In this document: piece by piece, positions 1-9,442 of the stretch
Layout: every line of letters starts with the position of its first letter
Position numbering within the stretch: the first letter of the stretch is position 1
Translations under genes and position numbers: made by a program
NCBI RefSeq assembly: GCF_000319575.2
Contig: NC_021291.1
Location: 1,513,501 to 1,577,500, forward strand
Reading direction: 5' to 3'
Length of the DNA: 64,000 bases
Source: Spiribacter salinus M19-40
GTDB taxonomy: Bacteria > Pseudomonadota > Gammaproteobacteria > Nitrococcales > Nitrococcaceae
The notes under the pieces: model-generated
The model's input: the letters and a program-made list of their open reading frames with translations, nothing else
Told to the model about the DNA's origin: nothing
The model's database searches: none

Positions 1-217
1 GGGCACCGCCCGAGAACATATTGAACATGTCGAGGATCGTCCCCGACTGTGCATCGAACATCTGCGCCAGTGCGGCCTGATCGATACCCGGAATCGTGAT
101 GTGCGCACCGAGTCGGTAAATGATCAGCGCGACAACCACAAACGTCAGGCGCTGACGCACCTCGGTCAGGCGGCCCATGCCCCCCAGCGCACCCGCATTG
201 GCGGACGGACCGGCCAC
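1..217 (-). CDS. secY: SecY, protein translocase channel subunit (3' part outside window)
   Basis: SecY forms the membrane channel of the Sec translocase. Only the first 72 codons lie in the window. The GTG start at 217 follows the rplO stop (TAG, 220-218) with no gap, which indicates translational coupling. The N-terminus reads [14 protein letters not shown], then a first membrane helix ([11 protein letters not shown]), then the typical IPGID and [10 protein letters not shown] motifs of the first periplasmic loop. It is the last visible gene of the spc cluster, its normal position. Identification is by motif and context; the rest of the channel cannot be judged. Confidence 0.95.
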   Translation of the reverse strand, partial: MAGPSANAGALGGMGRLTEVRQRLTFVVVALIIYRLGAHITIPGIDQAALAQMFDAQSGTILDMFNMFSGGA

Positions 218-652
218 CTAGCCCTCGACCTTGCCGCCGGCCTTCTCGATGGCCGCCCGCGCACCCGCGGTTGCTCGCACGCCCTGCAGGGTCACAGCGC
301 GATCCACCTCGCCGGACATCATCACCTTCGCTGCGAGCGCATTCCGCGGCACGATGCCCGCGGCCTGCAGCGTTTCGAGGTTGACGACATCGCCGTTGAC
401 CTTGGTGAGCTCGGACAAACGGACTTCCGCTGTGTGCTGGCCCTTGCGCGAGTTAAAGCCGACCTTCGGCACCCGGCGCTGGAGCGGCATCTGACCGCCC
501 TCAAAGCCGACCTTGTGATAGCCACCGCTGCGGGCCTTCTGACCCTTGTGGCCGCGCCCGGCAGTCTTGCCCAGGCCGGAACCGGCGCCGCGACCCACGC
601 GATCCGCGTCTGGCCGGGAGCCCGGTGCCGGACGTAGTGAATTGAGTCGCAT
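218..652 (-). CDS. rplO: 50S ribosomal protein L15
   Basis: L15 is a late-assembly protein of the large subunit. The 144-residue length equals that of E. coli. The N-terminus starts [12 protein letters not shown], followed by the glycine- and arginine-rich extension ([19 protein letters not shown]) that penetrates 23S rRNA. The globular C-terminal domain contains [15 protein letters not shown]. It starts two bases after rpmD and its stop abuts the secY start, the standard rpmD-rplO-secY order of the spc operon. Nothing unusual was seen. Confidence 0.97.
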   Translation of the reverse strand: MRLNSLRPAPGSRPDADRVGRGAGSGLGKTAGRGHKGQKARSGGYHKVGFEGGQMPLQRRVPKVGFNSRKGQHTAEVRLSELTKVNGDVVNLETLQAAGIVPRNALAAKVMMSGEVDRAVTLQGVRATAGARAAIEKAGGKVEG

Positions 653-654
653 GC

Positions 655-843
655 TCAGACCTCCTCGACCGAAAGCATGTAGGAGACCTTGTTGATCATC
701 CCGCGATTCTCCGGGGTATCGGTGACCACCACACTGTGGTGCATGCGCCGAATGCCCAGACCCGATACGCAGGCCCGGTGCCGGGCAACCCGACCGGACA
801 GGCTGCGCACCAGCGTGACACGTAGCTGTTTGTTCTTAGCCAT
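655..843 (-). CDS. rpmD: 50S ribosomal protein L30
   Basis: Small large-subunit protein of 62 residues (E. coli 59). It has the family core [12 protein letters not shown] and the conserved segment [20 protein letters not shown]. It lies between rpsE and rplO with two-base gaps on both sides, so all three are translated from one message. The start at 843 gives [10 protein letters not shown]. Confidence 0.96.
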   Translation of the reverse strand: MAKNKQLRVTLVRSLSGRVARHRACVSGLGIRRMHHSVVVTDTPENRGMINKVSYMLSVEEV

Positions 844-845
844 GA

Positions 846-1346
846 TCAGCCCTGAATCTCTTCAACGGTCTTGCCCCGCTTGGCCGCTACCAGCTCAGGC
901 GAGCTGTAGGCGGACAGGGCGTTAATGGTGGCGCGCACCACGTTCACCGGGTTACGCGAGCCAATCGCCTTGGCGAGCACGTCCTGCACACCCACCACCT
1001 CGAAGACCGCGCGCATGGCGCCGCCGGCGATGATGCCCGTGCCCTCGGAGGCCGGCTGCATGAACACCTTGCTCGAGCCGTGATAGGCCGTGATCGGATA
1101 CTGCAGGGTCGGGCCGTGCAGGCTGACCGTGCGCATGTTCTGGCGTGCCTTTTCCATGGCCTTCTGGATCGCCAGGGGCACCTCGCGGGCCTTGCCGTAT
1201 CCGAATCCCACGGAACCTTCGCCGTCGCCTACAACGGTCAGGGCCGTAAAGCCGAACTGACGGCCGCCCTTCACCACCTTGGCTACACGATTGATGGTGA
1301 TGAGCTTTTCTCTCAGGCCCTCACCGCTGACATCGCTGGTCGCCAT
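846..1346 (-). CDS. rpsE: 30S ribosomal protein S5
   Basis: S5 takes part in decoding fidelity and mRNA entry. It has 166 residues (E. coli 167). The N-terminal double-stranded-RNA-binding domain contains [18 protein letters not shown] and the loop [14 protein letters not shown]. The C-terminal domain carries [13 protein letters not shown] and ends in the usual RGKTVEEI helix. It sits between rplR and rpmD as in other spc operons. No frameshift or missing segment was seen. Confidence 0.97.
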   Translation of the reverse strand: MATSDVSGEGLREKLITINRVAKVVKGGRQFGFTALTVVGDGEGSVGFGYGKAREVPLAIQKAMEKARQNMRTVSLHGPTLQYPITAYHGSSKVFMQPASEGTGIIAGGAMRAVFEVVGVQDVLAKAIGSRNPVNVVRATINALSAYSSPELVAAKRGKTVEEIQG

Positions 1347-1363
1347 AGCCTATGTGCCTCTAT

Positions 1364-1723
1364 TCAGAATTTGAGTCCGGCTTCGCGGGCCGCATCGGCA
1401 ATTGCCTGCACCCGCCCGTGATACTTGAAGCCTGCGCGGTCGAAGGCGACCTCGGTGATGCCCGCGGCCGCAGCCCGCTCGGCAATCACGCGGCCAACGG
1501 CCTTCGCTGCATCGATGTTGCCGCCATGCGCCACTTCCGAGCGCACCGACTTCTCCAGGGTGGAAGCGGCCGCCAGCGTCTGGCTGGCGTCGGCCGAAAT
1601 CACCTGTGCGTAGGTATGCCGTGGCGTGCGGTGAATCGTCAGCCGCACCGTGCCCAGCTCCTGCATCTTTGCGCGTGCCTTGCGGGCCCGACGCTGTCTT
1701 GCTGATTTCTTGTCCATCGCCAT
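1364..1723 (-). CDS. rplR: 50S ribosomal protein L18
   Basis: L18 binds 5S rRNA in the central protuberance. The ORF from 1723 gives 119 residues and overlaps the rplF stop (TAATG). The in-frame ATG at 1717 would give [17 protein letters not shown], the same start and 117-residue length as E. coli L18, and is equally likely. Family landmarks are the basic N-terminus, [16 protein letters not shown] in the core and the C-terminal [21 protein letters not shown]. Position between rplF and rpsE is standard. Confidence 0.96.
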   Translation of the reverse strand: MAMDKKSARQRRARKARAKMQELGTVRLTIHRTPRHTYAQVISADASQTLAAASTLEKSVRSEVAHGGNIDAAKAVGRVIAERAAAAGITEVAFDRAGFKYHGRVQAIADAAREAGLKF

Positions 1724-2259
1724 TACTTCTTCTTGGCTTCTTTCATGATGACCCGCTCATCGGCGTACCGTACGCCCTTGCCCTTGTAGGGCTCAGGCGG
1801 GCGATAGGCGCGGATCTTCGCCGCCACCTCGCCGACCAGCTGCTTGTCGATGCCGCGGACCACGATTTCCGTGTTCGACGGCGTCTCGACCGTGATGCCC
1901 TCGGGCACCGCATGATTGACCGGGTGCGAGAACCCGAGGGTCAGATTGATGGTCTTGCCCTGGGCCTGGGCACGGTAGCCCACGCCGACCAGCTGCAAAC
2001 GCCGCTCAAATCCCTCGCTCACGCCCTGGACCATGTTGTTGATCACCGCCCGCGTCGTCCCCGCGAGGGCCACCGCATCCTGGCGGTCCTTGTTCGGGGC
2101 AAACTGCAGCTCCTGTTCGTCCTGCTTCACATCCACCCACTCGTGGATGACGTGATGCAGCTCGCCCTTGGAGCCCTTGACGGTAATGCGCCGCGCCTCG
2201 TCGAATTTGACTTCGACGCCGCTCGGAATCGCTACCGGACTTTTCGCTACTCTGGACAT
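1723..2259 (-). CDS. rplF: 50S ribosomal protein L6
   Basis: L6 lies near the sarcin-ricin loop of 23S rRNA. It has 178 residues (E. coli 177), begins [17 protein letters not shown], contains two related domains, and has the C-terminal signature [19 protein letters not shown]. The final basic tail KEAKKK is typical. It follows rpsH by 18 bases, and its TAA overlaps an ATG of rplR. It appears complete. Confidence 0.97.
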   Translation of the reverse strand: MSRVAKSPVAIPSGVEVKFDEARRITVKGSKGELHHVIHEWVDVKQDEQELQFAPNKDRQDAVALAGTTRAVINNMVQGVSEGFERRLQLVGVGYRAQAQGKTINLTLGFSHPVNHAVPEGITVETPSNTEIVVRGIDKQLVGEVAAKIRAYRPPEPYKGKGVRYADERVIMKEAKKK

Positions 2260-2277
2260 GACGCCTTCGTCCCGTCG

Positions 2278-2673
2278 TTAAAACACCACGCAGAGGACTT
2301 CACCGCCCTGGCCCGCATCACGCGCAGCCCGGTCGGTCATCACACCCTGCGAGGTGGAGATGATGGCAGTGCCCAGCCCGCCGCGTACACGCGGCAACGT
2401 CCGCTTGCCTTCAAAGCGGCGCAGGCCAGGGCGGCTGACGCGTTGAATCTCCTCGATGACCGGTCGGCCCTCGTGGTATTTCAGCGCGACCACCAGCGTT
2501 GGCTTCTTGTCGTCGCCATCGACGCGGTAGTCGTGAATATAGCCTTCGCCCTTCAATACGTTGGCGATGGCGATCTTCACCTTCGAGGAGGGCATTGAGA
2601 CCTCCGGCTTCTCGGCGGACTGCCCGTTGCGAATGCGGGTCAGCATATCCGCGATGGGATCGGTCATGCTCAT
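2278..2673 (-). CDS. rpsH: 30S ribosomal protein S8
   Basis: S8 is a primary 16S rRNA binder and, in E. coli, the translational repressor of the spc operon. It has 131 residues (E. coli 130). The start [18 protein letters not shown] matches the family, favouring the ATG at 2673 over the one at 2667. The C-terminus [18 protein letters not shown] is the RNA-binding motif. Order rpsN-rpsH-rplF is conserved. Whether S8 regulates the operon here was not examined. Confidence 0.97.
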   Translation of the reverse strand: MSMTDPIADMLTRIRNGQSAEKPEVSMPSSKVKIAIANVLKGEGYIHDYRVDGDDKKPTLVVALKYHEGRPVIEEIQRVSRPGLRRFEGKRTLPRVRGGLGTAIISTSQGVMTDRAARDAGQGGEVLCVVF

Positions 2674-2719
2674 GTTCGCGTCACCTGGTTCCTTGCCTGG
2701 TTATCCCTGTCCATGCCAA

Positions 2720-3025
2720 TCACCAGCTGGACAGCTTCAGACCGGGGATCTCACCGCGCATGGCGGCCTTACGGAGCATGTTCCGCCCGAGACCGAACTT
2801 GCGGTAGTAACCGCGCGGCCGGCCGGAGACATTGCACCGGTTGCGCCCACGCACCGGGCTGGCGTTACGGGGCAGGTTTTGCAGCCGCTCCTGTGCCACC
2901 GCCCGTTCCTCTTCCGAGGAAGCGGAGCTGCTAATGATTGCCTTGAGCTCGGCACGCTTGGTGGCGTACTTGTCGCGCATCTTCTTGCGCTTGAGCTCAC
3001 GCTGGACCATGGAAACCTTTGCCAT
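2720..3025 (-). CDS. rpsN: 30S ribosomal protein S14 (long, zinc-free form)
   Basis: S14 belongs to the head of the small subunit. The 101-residue length and the lack of a paired CxxC motif show the long zinc-independent form found in E. coli. Landmarks are the N-terminal [18 protein letters not shown] and the C-terminal [19 protein letters not shown] plus the MRGEIPGL tail. It lies 12 bases after rplE. The neighbouring order rplE-rpsN-rpsH is that of the gammaproteobacterial spc operon. Confidence 0.97.
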   Translation of the reverse strand: MAKVSMVQRELKRKKMRDKYATKRAELKAIISSSASSEEERAVAQERLQNLPRNASPVRGRNRCNVSGRPRGYYRKFGLGRNMLRKAAMRGEIPGLKLSSW

Positions 3026-3037
3026 TTCCTGACCTCT

Positions 3038-3577
3038 TTACTTTCGGAAAGGGAAGCCGAAACCCTCGAGCAGGGCCATCGCTTCCTCATCCGTCTCTGC
3101 CGTTGTGCCGATCGCAATGTCCATCCCGCGAATGGCATCGATCTTGTCGAATTCAAGCTCGGGAAAAACCAGCTGCTCGCGCACACCCAGGTTGTAGTTG
3201 CCACGGCCATCAAACGACCGGGGCGAGAATCCACGAAAGTCCCGAATCCGCGGCCCGGCGATGTTAATCAGCCGGTCCATGAATTCGTACATGCGCTCCC
3301 GACGCAGCGTCACCTTGACGCCAATCGGCCAGTCCTCACGGATTTTGAAACCCGCGACGGCTTTGCGCGTGTAAGTCACGATCGGCCGCTGACCGGCAAG
3401 CGCTGCCATGTCCGCCGTGGCGTGGTCGATCACCTTCTTGTCACGGACCGCCTCGCCCAGACCCATGTTGAGCACGACCTTCTCAAGCCGCGGCACCTGC
3501 ATGGGATTGGCGTACTCGAAGCGCTTGGTCAGCGTCGAGACGATCTCGTTTTTGTATTGCTCCCGCAATCTGGCCAT
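3038..3577 (-). CDS. rplE: 50S ribosomal protein L5
   Basis: L5 binds 5S rRNA with L18 and contacts the P-site tRNA. With the ATG at 3577 it has 179 residues, the same as E. coli; the GTG one codon upstream would add one. Motifs are [39 protein letters not shown] and [19 protein letters not shown]. It sits between rplX and rpsN as expected. Confidence 0.97.
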   Translation of the reverse strand: MARLREQYKNEIVSTLTKRFEYANPMQVPRLEKVVLNMGLGEAVRDKKVIDHATADMAALAGQRPIVTYTRKAVAGFKIREDWPIGVKVTLRRERMYEFMDRLINIAGPRIRDFRGFSPRSFDGRGNYNLGVREQLVFPELEFDKIDAIRGMDIAIGTTAETDEEAMALLEGFGFPFRK

Positions 3578-3586
3578 CACGGCACC

Positions 3587-3904
3587 CTAATCAATCAGAT
3601 TGTTGTCGGACTTGAAAAAGCGCTGCTTCGCACCATCATCGCCCTCGCGGATGCCGACGCGATCGGCTTTTCCGGTGTTGGGGTTGTAGATGGCCACATT
3701 CGAGCGGTGCAACGGCATCTCTTTTTCGATGATTCCGCCGGCGTCATTGGCCTGCGGGTTGCCTCGCTTGTGCTTTTTCACCATGTTCGCGTTCTCGACC
3801 ACGATGCGATCCCGCTCGGGGATCACTCGGGTCACGCGGCCCCGCCGGCCCTTGTCCTTGCCGGCGATGACCATGACTTCGTCGCCTGTTTTGATCTTGC
3901 GCAT
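3587..3904 (-). CDS. rplX: 50S ribosomal protein L24
   Basis: L24 initiates large-subunit assembly. It has 105 residues (E. coli 104). The N-terminal KOW motif is clear ([20 protein letters not shown]), followed by [12 protein letters not shown] and [20 protein letters not shown]. It starts two bases after the rplN stop. Complete and conserved. Confidence 0.96.
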   Translation of the reverse strand: MRKIKTGDEVMVIAGKDKGRRGRVTRVIPERDRIVVENANMVKKHKRGNPQANDAGGIIEKEMPLHRSNVAIYNPNTGKADRVGIREGDDGAKQRFFKSDNNLID

Positions 3905-3906
3905 GA

Positions 3907-4275
3907 CTACAGCACCTCCGGCGCCAGCGAGATGATCCGCATGAAGCGCTCGTTACGCAGCTCCCGGGTCACCGGACCGAATACGCGGGTCCCGATGGGC
4001 TGCAGGTTGGCGTTCAACAGCACCGCGGCATTGCCGTCAAAACGGATCAATGACCCGTCGGAGCGACGAACCCCGCGCTTGGTGCGAACCACCACTGCAT
4101 TGTAAACCTCACCCTTTTTCACTCGACCGCGGGGGATGGCGTCTTTAACGCTCACCTTGATCACGTCCCCGATGCCGGCATAGCGCCGCTTGGAGCCGCC
4201 CAGTACCTTGATGCACTGAACCTCCCGTGCCCCGCTATTATCCGCCGCGCCCAGCAGCGTCTGCATCTGAATCAT
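3907..4275 (-). CDS. rplN: 50S ribosomal protein L14
   Basis: L14 is at the subunit interface and is the first gene of the spc cluster. It has 122 residues (E. coli 123). The start [20 protein letters not shown] and the later [30 protein letters not shown] and [13 protein letters not shown] are diagnostic. A 30-base gap separates it from rpsQ. No separate promoter could be defined there with confidence. Confidence 0.97.
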   Translation of the reverse strand: MIQMQTLLGAADNSGAREVQCIKVLGGSKRRYAGIGDVIKVSVKDAIPRGRVKKGEVYNAVVVRTKRGVRRSDGSLIRFDGNAAVLLNANLQPIGTRVFGPVTRELRNERFMRIISLAPEVL

Positions 4276-4305
4276 GGCGATTGACTCTCTTGTATTCCGT
4301 TTTGC

Positions 4306-4569
4306 CTACTGCGCTGCGCGCTCGAGGATTTCCACCAGGCGCCACGACTTGCGCTTGGACAATGGTCGGCATTCTTCGACGGCAACCCAGTCGCCGGCGT
4401 TGCATGCATTCTCGGCGTCATGCGCATGCACCTTCGTGGTCCGGCGAATGAACTTGCCGTACAGCGGATGGCGCACAAGCCGCTCGACCGCCACGGTGAT
4501 GGTCTTGTCCATCGCCGAACTCGTGACGCGGCCATTGACGGTCCGCTTGACGTTCTCGTTCTCGCTCAT
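4306..4569 (-). CDS. rpsQ: 30S ribosomal protein S17
   Basis: S17 is a primary 16S rRNA-binding OB-fold protein. It has 87 residues (E. coli 84). Motifs are [37 protein letters not shown] and the C-terminal [20 protein letters not shown]. Its ATG overlaps the rpmC stop by four bases, so translation of the two is coupled. It is the last gene of the S10 cluster. Confidence 0.97.
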   Translation of the reverse strand: MSENENVKRTVNGRVTSSAMDKTITVAVERLVRHPLYGKFIRRTTKVHAHDAENACNAGDWVAVEECRPLSKRKSWRLVEILERAAQ

Positions 4570-4769
4570 GACGTCTCGCCTGCTTTGATCTTCTCGTTGA
4601 TCACGGTCTTGATGCGCGCAATCTCGCGACGCACCTGGGTCATCTGATCCGGCCGTGCCAGCTGCCCCGTGGCTTTCTGCATGCGCAGATTGAACTGCGC
4701 CTTGTGCTGCTCGAGGAGCTCGTCCTCAAGGCCTTTCAAATCCTTATCGCGAAGTTCACTTGCCTTCAT
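4566..4769 (-). CDS. rpmC: 50S ribosomal protein L29
   Basis: L29 lies at the peptide tunnel exit near L23. The ATG at 4769 overlaps the rplP stop (TGATG) and gives 67 residues; a GTG one codon upstream is less likely. The two-helix hairpin is recognisable: [20 protein letters not shown], then [12 protein letters not shown] and [16 protein letters not shown]. Position between rplP and rpsQ is standard. Confidence 0.96.
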   Translation of the reverse strand: MKASELRDKDLKGLEDELLEQHKAQFNLRMQKATGQLARPDQMTQVRREIARIKTVINEKIKAGETS

Positions 4770-5182
4770 CACATCGCCGTCCGCTCAACGAAGCGCGTCT
4801 GCACCGGAAGCTTGGCCGCGGCCCGGCGAAACGCCTCGCGCGCCACTTCCTCGGAGACACCCTCGATTTCGTAAATCACGCGACCCGGCTGCACCTTGGC
4901 GGCCCAATGGTCGACGTTGCCCTTACCTTTACCCTGCCGCACTTCGAGCGGCTTGGAGGTGATCGGCGTGTCCGGGAAAATCCGGATCCAGATCTTGCCG
5001 CCACGCTTCACATGGCGGTTGATCGCCCGACGCCCGGCCTCGATCTGACGGGCCGTCACCGGACCCCGCGTGGTCGACTTCAGGCCGAACTCGCCGAAGT
5101 TGACCTTGTCACCCCGGGTGGCCAGGCCGTTGTTACGGCCCTTCTGCTGTTTTCTAAATTTTGTGCGCTTTGGCTGAAGCAT
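4769..5182 (-). CDS. rplP: 50S ribosomal protein L16
   Basis: L16 helps form the A-site and is added late in assembly. It has 137 residues (E. coli 136). The start [17 protein letters not shown] and the segment [20 protein letters not shown] are diagnostic, followed by [20 protein letters not shown] and [15 protein letters not shown]. The start is 21 bases after rpsC, with an AGGAGA-type ribosome binding site before it. Confidence 0.97.
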   Translation of the reverse strand: MLQPKRTKFRKQQKGRNNGLATRGDKVNFGEFGLKSTTRGPVTARQIEAGRRAINRHVKRGGKIWIRIFPDTPITSKPLEVRQGKGKGNVDHWAAKVQPGRVIYEIEGVSEEVAREAFRRAAAKLPVQTRFVERTAM

Positions 5183-5203
5183 CTCTGTCTCCTGGCGTCC
5201 GCG

Positions 5204-5869
5204 TCAGCCCGCGGCCACGCGCTGATTCGGGGCCTGGTCGGTGTCGAGGATCTCGCCTTTGAACACCCACACCTTGACGCCAATCACGCCATAGGTGGTG
5301 CGGGCCTCGGCAAAGCCGTAATCGATGTCGGCCCGCAGCGTATGCAGCGGCACCCGACCCTCGCGATACCACTCGCTCCGGGCGATTTCGGCGCCGTTCA
5401 AGCGGCCGCCGACCTGGATCTTGATGCCCTGGGCACCCAGGCGCATGGCGTTGCCAACGGCTCGCTTCATGGCGCGGCGGAACATAATCCGGCGCTCCAG
5501 CTGCTGGGCGACGTTCTCGGCGACGAGCTGAGCATCGAGCTCCGGCTTGCGGATCTCTTCGATGTTCACGTGCACCGGAATGCCCATGCGCTGCGTAAGC
5601 TCGCGGCGCAGACGATCGATGTCCTCGCCCTTCTTGCCGATCACGATGCCCGGCCGGGCCGTGTGAATCGTGATCAACGCGTTCTTCGCCGGGCGCTCGA
5701 TGCGGATCCGGCTGATCGACGCATGCGAAAGGCGCTCTTTAATGTATTCCCGAATCAAATGATCCGTGTGCAGCTGATCACCGAAGTGACTGCTGTCGGC
5801 GTACCACATGGAACGCCACTCCTCGGTGATACCGAGACGGAAACCTGTCGGATGAACCTTATGACCCAT
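5204..5869 (-). CDS. rpsC: 30S ribosomal protein S3
   Basis: S3 is part of the mRNA entry channel. It has 221 residues, a little shorter than E. coli (233) at the variable C-terminus. It begins [14 protein letters not shown], has the KH domain with [16 protein letters not shown], and the C-terminal domain with [20 protein letters not shown] and [20 protein letters not shown]. The order rplV-rpsC-rplP is conserved. Confidence 0.97.
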   Translation of the reverse strand: MGHKVHPTGFRLGITEEWRSMWYADSSHFGDQLHTDHLIREYIKERLSHASISRIRIERPAKNALITIHTARPGIVIGKKGEDIDRLRRELTQRMGIPVHVNIEEIRKPELDAQLVAENVAQQLERRIMFRRAMKRAVGNAMRLGAQGIKIQVGGRLNGAEIARSEWYREGRVPLHTLRADIDYGFAEARTTYGVIGVKVWVFKGEILDTDQAPNQRVAAG

Positions 5870-5879
5870 TCCTTGACCC

Positions 5880-6212
5880 CTAGTCCTCGGCGACCGCCAC
5901 AGTGATGTGGCTCGTCCGCTTCAGGATGCGATTGGCCCGGCCTTTCGCCCGGGGCTGGATACGCTTGTACATGGGACCCTCATCCACCTGGATGCGAGCC
6001 ACACGCAGCTCGTCGATATCGGCGCCGTCGTTGTGCTCGGCATTCGCAATGGCAGAATCAACCACCTTGCGCACGATGCCGGCCGCCTTACGCGGGCTGA
6101 ACTCGAGAATCTCGAGGGCCCGTGACACCGGTAGTCCACGGATCTGGTCCGCCACCAGCCGCACTTTCTGCGGCGAGATGATGGCGTATCGAAGCTTGGC
6201 CGCCGTTCCCAT
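5880..6212 (-). CDS. rplV: 50S ribosomal protein L22
   Basis: L22 lines the peptide exit tunnel. It has 110 residues, as in E. coli. Motifs are [20 protein letters not shown], the [13 protein letters not shown] helix and the beta-hairpin [18 protein letters not shown] that reaches into the tunnel, ending in [12 protein letters not shown]. No deletion in the hairpin (the usual macrolide-resistance site) was seen. It lies three bases after rpsS. Confidence 0.97.
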   Translation of the reverse strand: MGTAAKLRYAIISPQKVRLVADQIRGLPVSRALEILEFSPRKAAGIVRKVVDSAIANAEHNDGADIDELRVARIQVDEGPMYKRIQPRAKGRANRILKRTSHITVAVAED

Positions 6213-6215
6213 GAC

Positions 6216-6491
6216 CTACCTCTTCGCCTTCTTGTCGGCCAGATGGCCCTTGAAAGTCCGCGTCGGCGCGAACTCACCAAGCTTGTGACCGACCATGTTC
6301 TCGTTGACAAGCACCGGCACATGCTGGCGCCCGTTGTGAACCGCGATGGTGAGTCCCACCATCTCCGGCACCACCATGGAGCGCCGTGACCAGGTCTTGA
6401 TCGGGCGCTTGCTGTTGGCCTCGGCCGCCTGCTGAACCTTCTTCAGCAGGTGGGTCTCAATAAACGGGCCTTTGCGAATCGAGCGTGGCAC
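6216..6491 (-). CDS. rpsS: 30S ribosomal protein S19
   Basis: S19 is in the small-subunit head and contacts 23S rRNA and tRNA. It has 91 residues (E. coli 92). It begins [20 protein letters not shown] and contains [20 protein letters not shown] and [18 protein letters not shown]. It lies 20 bases after rplB in the usual S10-operon order. Confidence 0.97.
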   Translation of the reverse strand: MPRSIRKGPFIETHLLKKVQQAAEANSKRPIKTWSRRSMVVPEMVGLTIAVHNGRQHVPVLVNENMVGHKLGEFAPTRTFKGHLADKKAKR

Positions 6492-6511
6492 TTTTCATCC
6501 ACCCCTGTTCG

Positions 6512-7336
6512 TTAACGTTTGCGACGGCGCACGATGAGCTTGTCCGTGCGCTTGTTGCTGCGGGTCTTGTGACCCTTCGTCGGAATACCCCAGGGCGTCA
6601 CCGGATGACGGCCACCAGATGTGCGACCTTCACCACCACCGTGGGGATGGTCGACCGGGTTCATCACGACACCCCGGACCGTCGGGCGCTTACCGCTCCA
6701 ACGCGTCGCCCCGGCCTTACCCAACGAGCGCAGGGCATGCTCCGAATTACTCACTTCACCCACCGAGGCACGGCAGTCACTGAGCACTTTGCGCATCTCA
6801 CCAGAGCGCAGTCGCAGCGTGGCGTAGGCGCCTTCACGGGCCACCAGCTGAACACTGGCGCCGGCCGAGCGGGCCAGCTGCGCACCCTTGCCCGGGCGCA
6901 TCTCAATGCAGTGCACCTGCGAGCCGAGCGGAATGTTCCGCAGCGGCAGGGCGTTGCCCGGCTTGATCGGCGAGCCGACCCCGGAGCGAACTTCCTGACC
7001 GACCTTCAGGCCCTTCGGCGCGATGATGTAGCGACGCTCACCATCCTTGTAGAGCAACAGGGCGATATGTGCGCTGCGGTTGGGATCGTATTCGATCCGC
7101 TCTACTTTCGCGGACACCGCGTCCTTGTTGCGCCGGAAATCGATCTCGCGATAGCGACGCTTGTGGCCACCGCCGATGTGCCGGGTCGTGATGCGACCAT
7201 GATTGTTCCGGCCGCCGCTCTTGTTGAGCTTGCGAACCAGCGGCGCATGGGGCTCGCCCTTGTACAGCCCATCCTTCGACGGCTGGGCGACGAAGCGCCG
7301 GCCGGGCGAGGTGGGTTTTGCTTTGCGCAATGCCAT
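6512..7336 (-). CDS. rplB: 50S ribosomal protein L2
   Basis: L2 is needed for subunit association and peptidyl transfer. It has 274 residues (E. coli 273). Landmarks are the N-terminal [11 protein letters not shown], the central [20 protein letters not shown], and the C-terminal [19 protein letters not shown], where the conserved histidine near the peptidyl transferase centre lies. The [13 protein letters not shown] segment follows. Complete, 27 bases after rplW. Confidence 0.98.
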   Translation of the reverse strand: MALRKAKPTSPGRRFVAQPSKDGLYKGEPHAPLVRKLNKSGGRNNHGRITTRHIGGGHKRRYREIDFRRNKDAVSAKVERIEYDPNRSAHIALLLYKDGERRYIIAPKGLKVGQEVRSGVGSPIKPGNALPLRNIPLGSQVHCIEMRPGKGAQLARSAGASVQLVAREGAYATLRLRSGEMRKVLSDCRASVGEVSNSEHALRSLGKAGATRWSGKRPTVRGVVMNPVDHPHGGGEGRTSGGRHPVTPWGIPTKGHKTRSNKRTDKLIVRRRKR

Positions 7337-7363
7337 GATTATCTGTCCCGTTCGCCTGTTCGG

Positions 7364-7663
7364 TTACTCGACGCCGCCGATGAAGTCGAGCTCTTCGCCC
7401 GCCTCCAGGGCCACGTAGGCTTTCTTCCAGTCGGGGCGCTTACCGGGAATGCGACCGAAGCTCTTGCGCTTGCCGTTCACATTCACCACGCGGACGTCCC
7501 GCACCTTGACCTCGAAGAGCTGCTCCACAGCGGTCTTGATCTCGCGCTTGGTCGCGTCCTTCGCCACCGAGAACACCACCTGATTGGCCTCATCGGCGAT
7601 CAGCGTGCTTTTCTCGGAGATGTGCGGGCCGCGCAGCACCTGGTACATCCGCTCCTGATTCAT
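7364..7663 (-). CDS. rplW: 50S ribosomal protein L23
   Basis: L23 is the docking site for trigger factor and SRP at the tunnel exit. With the ATG at 7663, which overlaps the rplD stop (ATGA), it has 99 residues (E. coli 100). Motifs are [35 protein letters not shown] and the loop [20 protein letters not shown]. It sits in the order rplC-rplD-rplW-rplB. Confidence 0.96.
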   Translation of the reverse strand: MNQERMYQVLRGPHISEKSTLIADEANQVVFSVAKDATKREIKTAVEQLFEVKVRDVRVVNVNGKRKSFGRIPGKRPDWKKAYVALEAGEELDFIGGVE

Positions 7664-8268
7664 GCCAGCCACTCCTCGACTTGGCGCAGCGCATCGACCG
7701 TCATCACGACATGCTCATGGGTGAGCAGGGTGACCGGATCCAGCGCCTCGGTGTCACGGACATCCACCCGCGGCAGGTTTCGTACCGCCAGGTAGAGGTT
7801 TTCACTGACCTTCGCGCCCACGACCAGAACATCATCGCTCTTCACGAGCTTATGCACCTTGGCGAGCACGGCTTTGGTCTGCGGGCTGTCGACATCGAAC
7901 GTCCGAACAATGTGCAGGCGCTCCTGGCGCAGCAGCTCGGAGAGGATCGAGCGGATCGCCCCGCGATACATCTTGCGATTGACCTTGACCGAATGGTCGC
8001 GCGGCTTGGCGGCAAATGCCCGACCACCGCTGCGCCACAACGGGCTGCGGATCGTACCGGCCCGGGCGCGGCCCGTGCCTTTCTGGCGCCACGGCTTCGA
8101 TCCACCACCGCTGACCTCTGAGCGCGTCTTCTGGGCCTTGGTACCTGCACGACCGCCGGCCATGTAGGACACCACGACCTGATGAACGAGTGGCTCACGG
8201 AATTCGACGTCGAAGGTGCCATCAGACAGCTCGACCGTCGTGCGTCCACCACGCAGTTTGACTTCCAT
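7660..8268 (-). CDS. rplD: 50S ribosomal protein L4
   Basis: L4 lines the exit tunnel and in E. coli also represses the S10 operon. It has 202 residues (E. coli 201). The extended loop [20 protein letters not shown] and the following [11 protein letters not shown] are diagnostic, as is [20 protein letters not shown]. Its ATG shares a base with the rplC stop (TGATG). Whether L4 autoregulation exists here cannot be told; the 191-base gap upstream of rplC is the only leader-like space. Confidence 0.97.
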   Translation of the reverse strand: MEVKLRGGRTTVELSDGTFDVEFREPLVHQVVVSYMAGGRAGTKAQKTRSEVSGGGSKPWRQKGTGRARAGTIRSPLWRSGGRAFAAKPRDHSVKVNRKMYRGAIRSILSELLRQERLHIVRTFDVDSPQTKAVLAKVHKLVKSDDVLVVGAKVSENLYLAVRNLPRVDVRDTEALDPVTLLTHEHVVMTVDALRQVEEWLA

Positions 8269-8927
8269 CAGTTACCCCCTGCCGCGGCCGCTTTTTTAAT
8301 GGCCGGGCGAATCATCACGTCGCCGTTGCGGCTGCCCGGGACGGCGCCACGCACCAGCAACAGATGCCGTTCAGTGTCCACGCGCACGATCTCGAGGTTC
8401 TGGGTGGTGCTGCGCACGTTGCCCATCTGCCCCGACATCTTCTTGCCGGGCAGCACGCGGCCCGGGTCTTGGGCCTGCCCGATCGAGCCGGGTGCCCGGT
8501 GCGCGGTGGAGTTACCGTGCGTGTTGTCTTGGGTGCGGAAATTGTGGCGCTTCACCGTACCGGCGAAACCCTTACCTTTCGAGGTGCCCGTCACATCCAC
8601 GATCGTGCCGGCCTCGAACTGCTCAACCGTCAGCTCGCCACCGGCTTCGTAGGTGACCTCGGCGCTGGCGGGCAGCCGAAACTCCCACAGCCCGCGCCCC
8701 ATCTCGACCCCAGCCTTGGCGGCATGCCCGGCCGCGGCCTGGTTCACGCGCGATGGGCGGCGTGCGCCCACGGTGACCTGAATGGCGCTGTAGCCATCCG
8801 GCGACTCGCTCTTAATTTGGGTGACGCGGTTCGGAGTGGCTTCAATGACCGTTACCGGTACTGAAGTCCCATCCTCCATAAACACTCGCGTCATGCCGCA
8901 TTTGCGGCCGACGATTCCGATTGCCAT
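8268..8927 (-). CDS. rplC: 50S ribosomal protein L3
   Basis: L3 starts large-subunit assembly and reaches the peptidyl transferase centre. It has 219 residues (E. coli 209). It begins [20 protein letters not shown], has [20 protein letters not shown], then the long loop with [20 protein letters not shown], which contains a glutamine at the site methylated by PrmB in E. coli. It is preceded by an unusually long intergenic space and followed directly by rplD. Confidence 0.97.
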   Translation of the reverse strand: MAIGIVGRKCGMTRVFMEDGTSVPVTVIEATPNRVTQIKSESPDGYSAIQVTVGARRPSRVNQAAAGHAAKAGVEMGRGLWEFRLPASAEVTYEAGGELTVEQFEAGTIVDVTGTSKGKGFAGTVKRHNFRTQDNTHGNSTAHRAPGSIGQAQDPGRVLPGKKMSGQMGNVRSTTQNLEIVRVDTERHLLLVRGAVPGSRNGDVMIRPAIKKAAAAGGN

Positions 8928-9118
8928 CGTCGAAGTCCTCTTCTATCGAGCAGAGGGTGCTCAGCCAGGGTGCGAAGTAAAACAACCTCGCTGCACCCAC
9001 GCTGGCGCCAGTTACCCGAATTGTGTCTTTCACATGGCGCCGACTTTATCAGCCGGCCAGTTGGGGCCCGCCTCGGCTGTCTGACCCGTGGGTCAGTACC
9101 GAAGTAGTTCCCCGATAC
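8928..9118 (-). promoter_or_regulatory. 191-base rpsJ-rplC intergenic region, possible leader
   Basis: Gaps elsewhere in this ribosomal cluster are mostly under 60 bases, but rpsJ and rplC are 191 bases apart. The stretch contains a perfect short hairpin (CTGACCC, loop ACG, GGTCAG) about 25-45 bases after the rpsJ stop and a GC-rich segment after it. No good open frame is present. It may hold a promoter or a ribosomal-protein leader for rplC onward. This is inferred from length and hairpin only. Confidence 0.4.
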
Positions 9119-9430
9119 TCAGGAGAGCTTGATCTGAACGTCTACACCGGCCGACAGGTCGAGCTTCATCAGCGCATCAACCGTTTTGTCCGTCGGGTCG
9201 ACGATGTCCATCAACCGCTTATGAGTGCGAATCTCGTACTGGTCCCGCGCATCCTTGTTGACGTGCGGCGAGATCAGGATCGTATACCTTTCCTTCTTGG
9301 TCGGCAAGGGCACCGGGCCCCGAACTTGGGCGCCGGTGCGTTTTGCCGTCTCGACGATCTCCCGGGCCGACTGATCAATCAGTCGGTGGTCGAACGCCTT
9401 CAAGCGGATGCGGATCTTTTGATTTGCCAT
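9119..9430 (-). CDS. rpsJ: 30S ribosomal protein S10
   Basis: S10 is a small-subunit head protein and the partner of NusB in antitermination. From the ATG at 9430 it has 103 residues, the same as E. coli; an ATG two codons upstream (9436) is also possible. Motifs are [20 protein letters not shown], the loop [20 protein letters not shown] and [16 protein letters not shown]. It starts close behind tufA, so the str and S10 clusters are contiguous. Confidence 0.96.
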   Translation of the reverse strand: MANQKIRIRLKAFDHRLIDQSAREIVETAKRTGAQVRGPVPLPTKKERYTILISPHVNKDARDQYEIRTHKRLMDIVDPTDKTVDALMKLDLSAGVDVQIKLS

Positions 9431-9442
9431 TGCCATTCCCGA

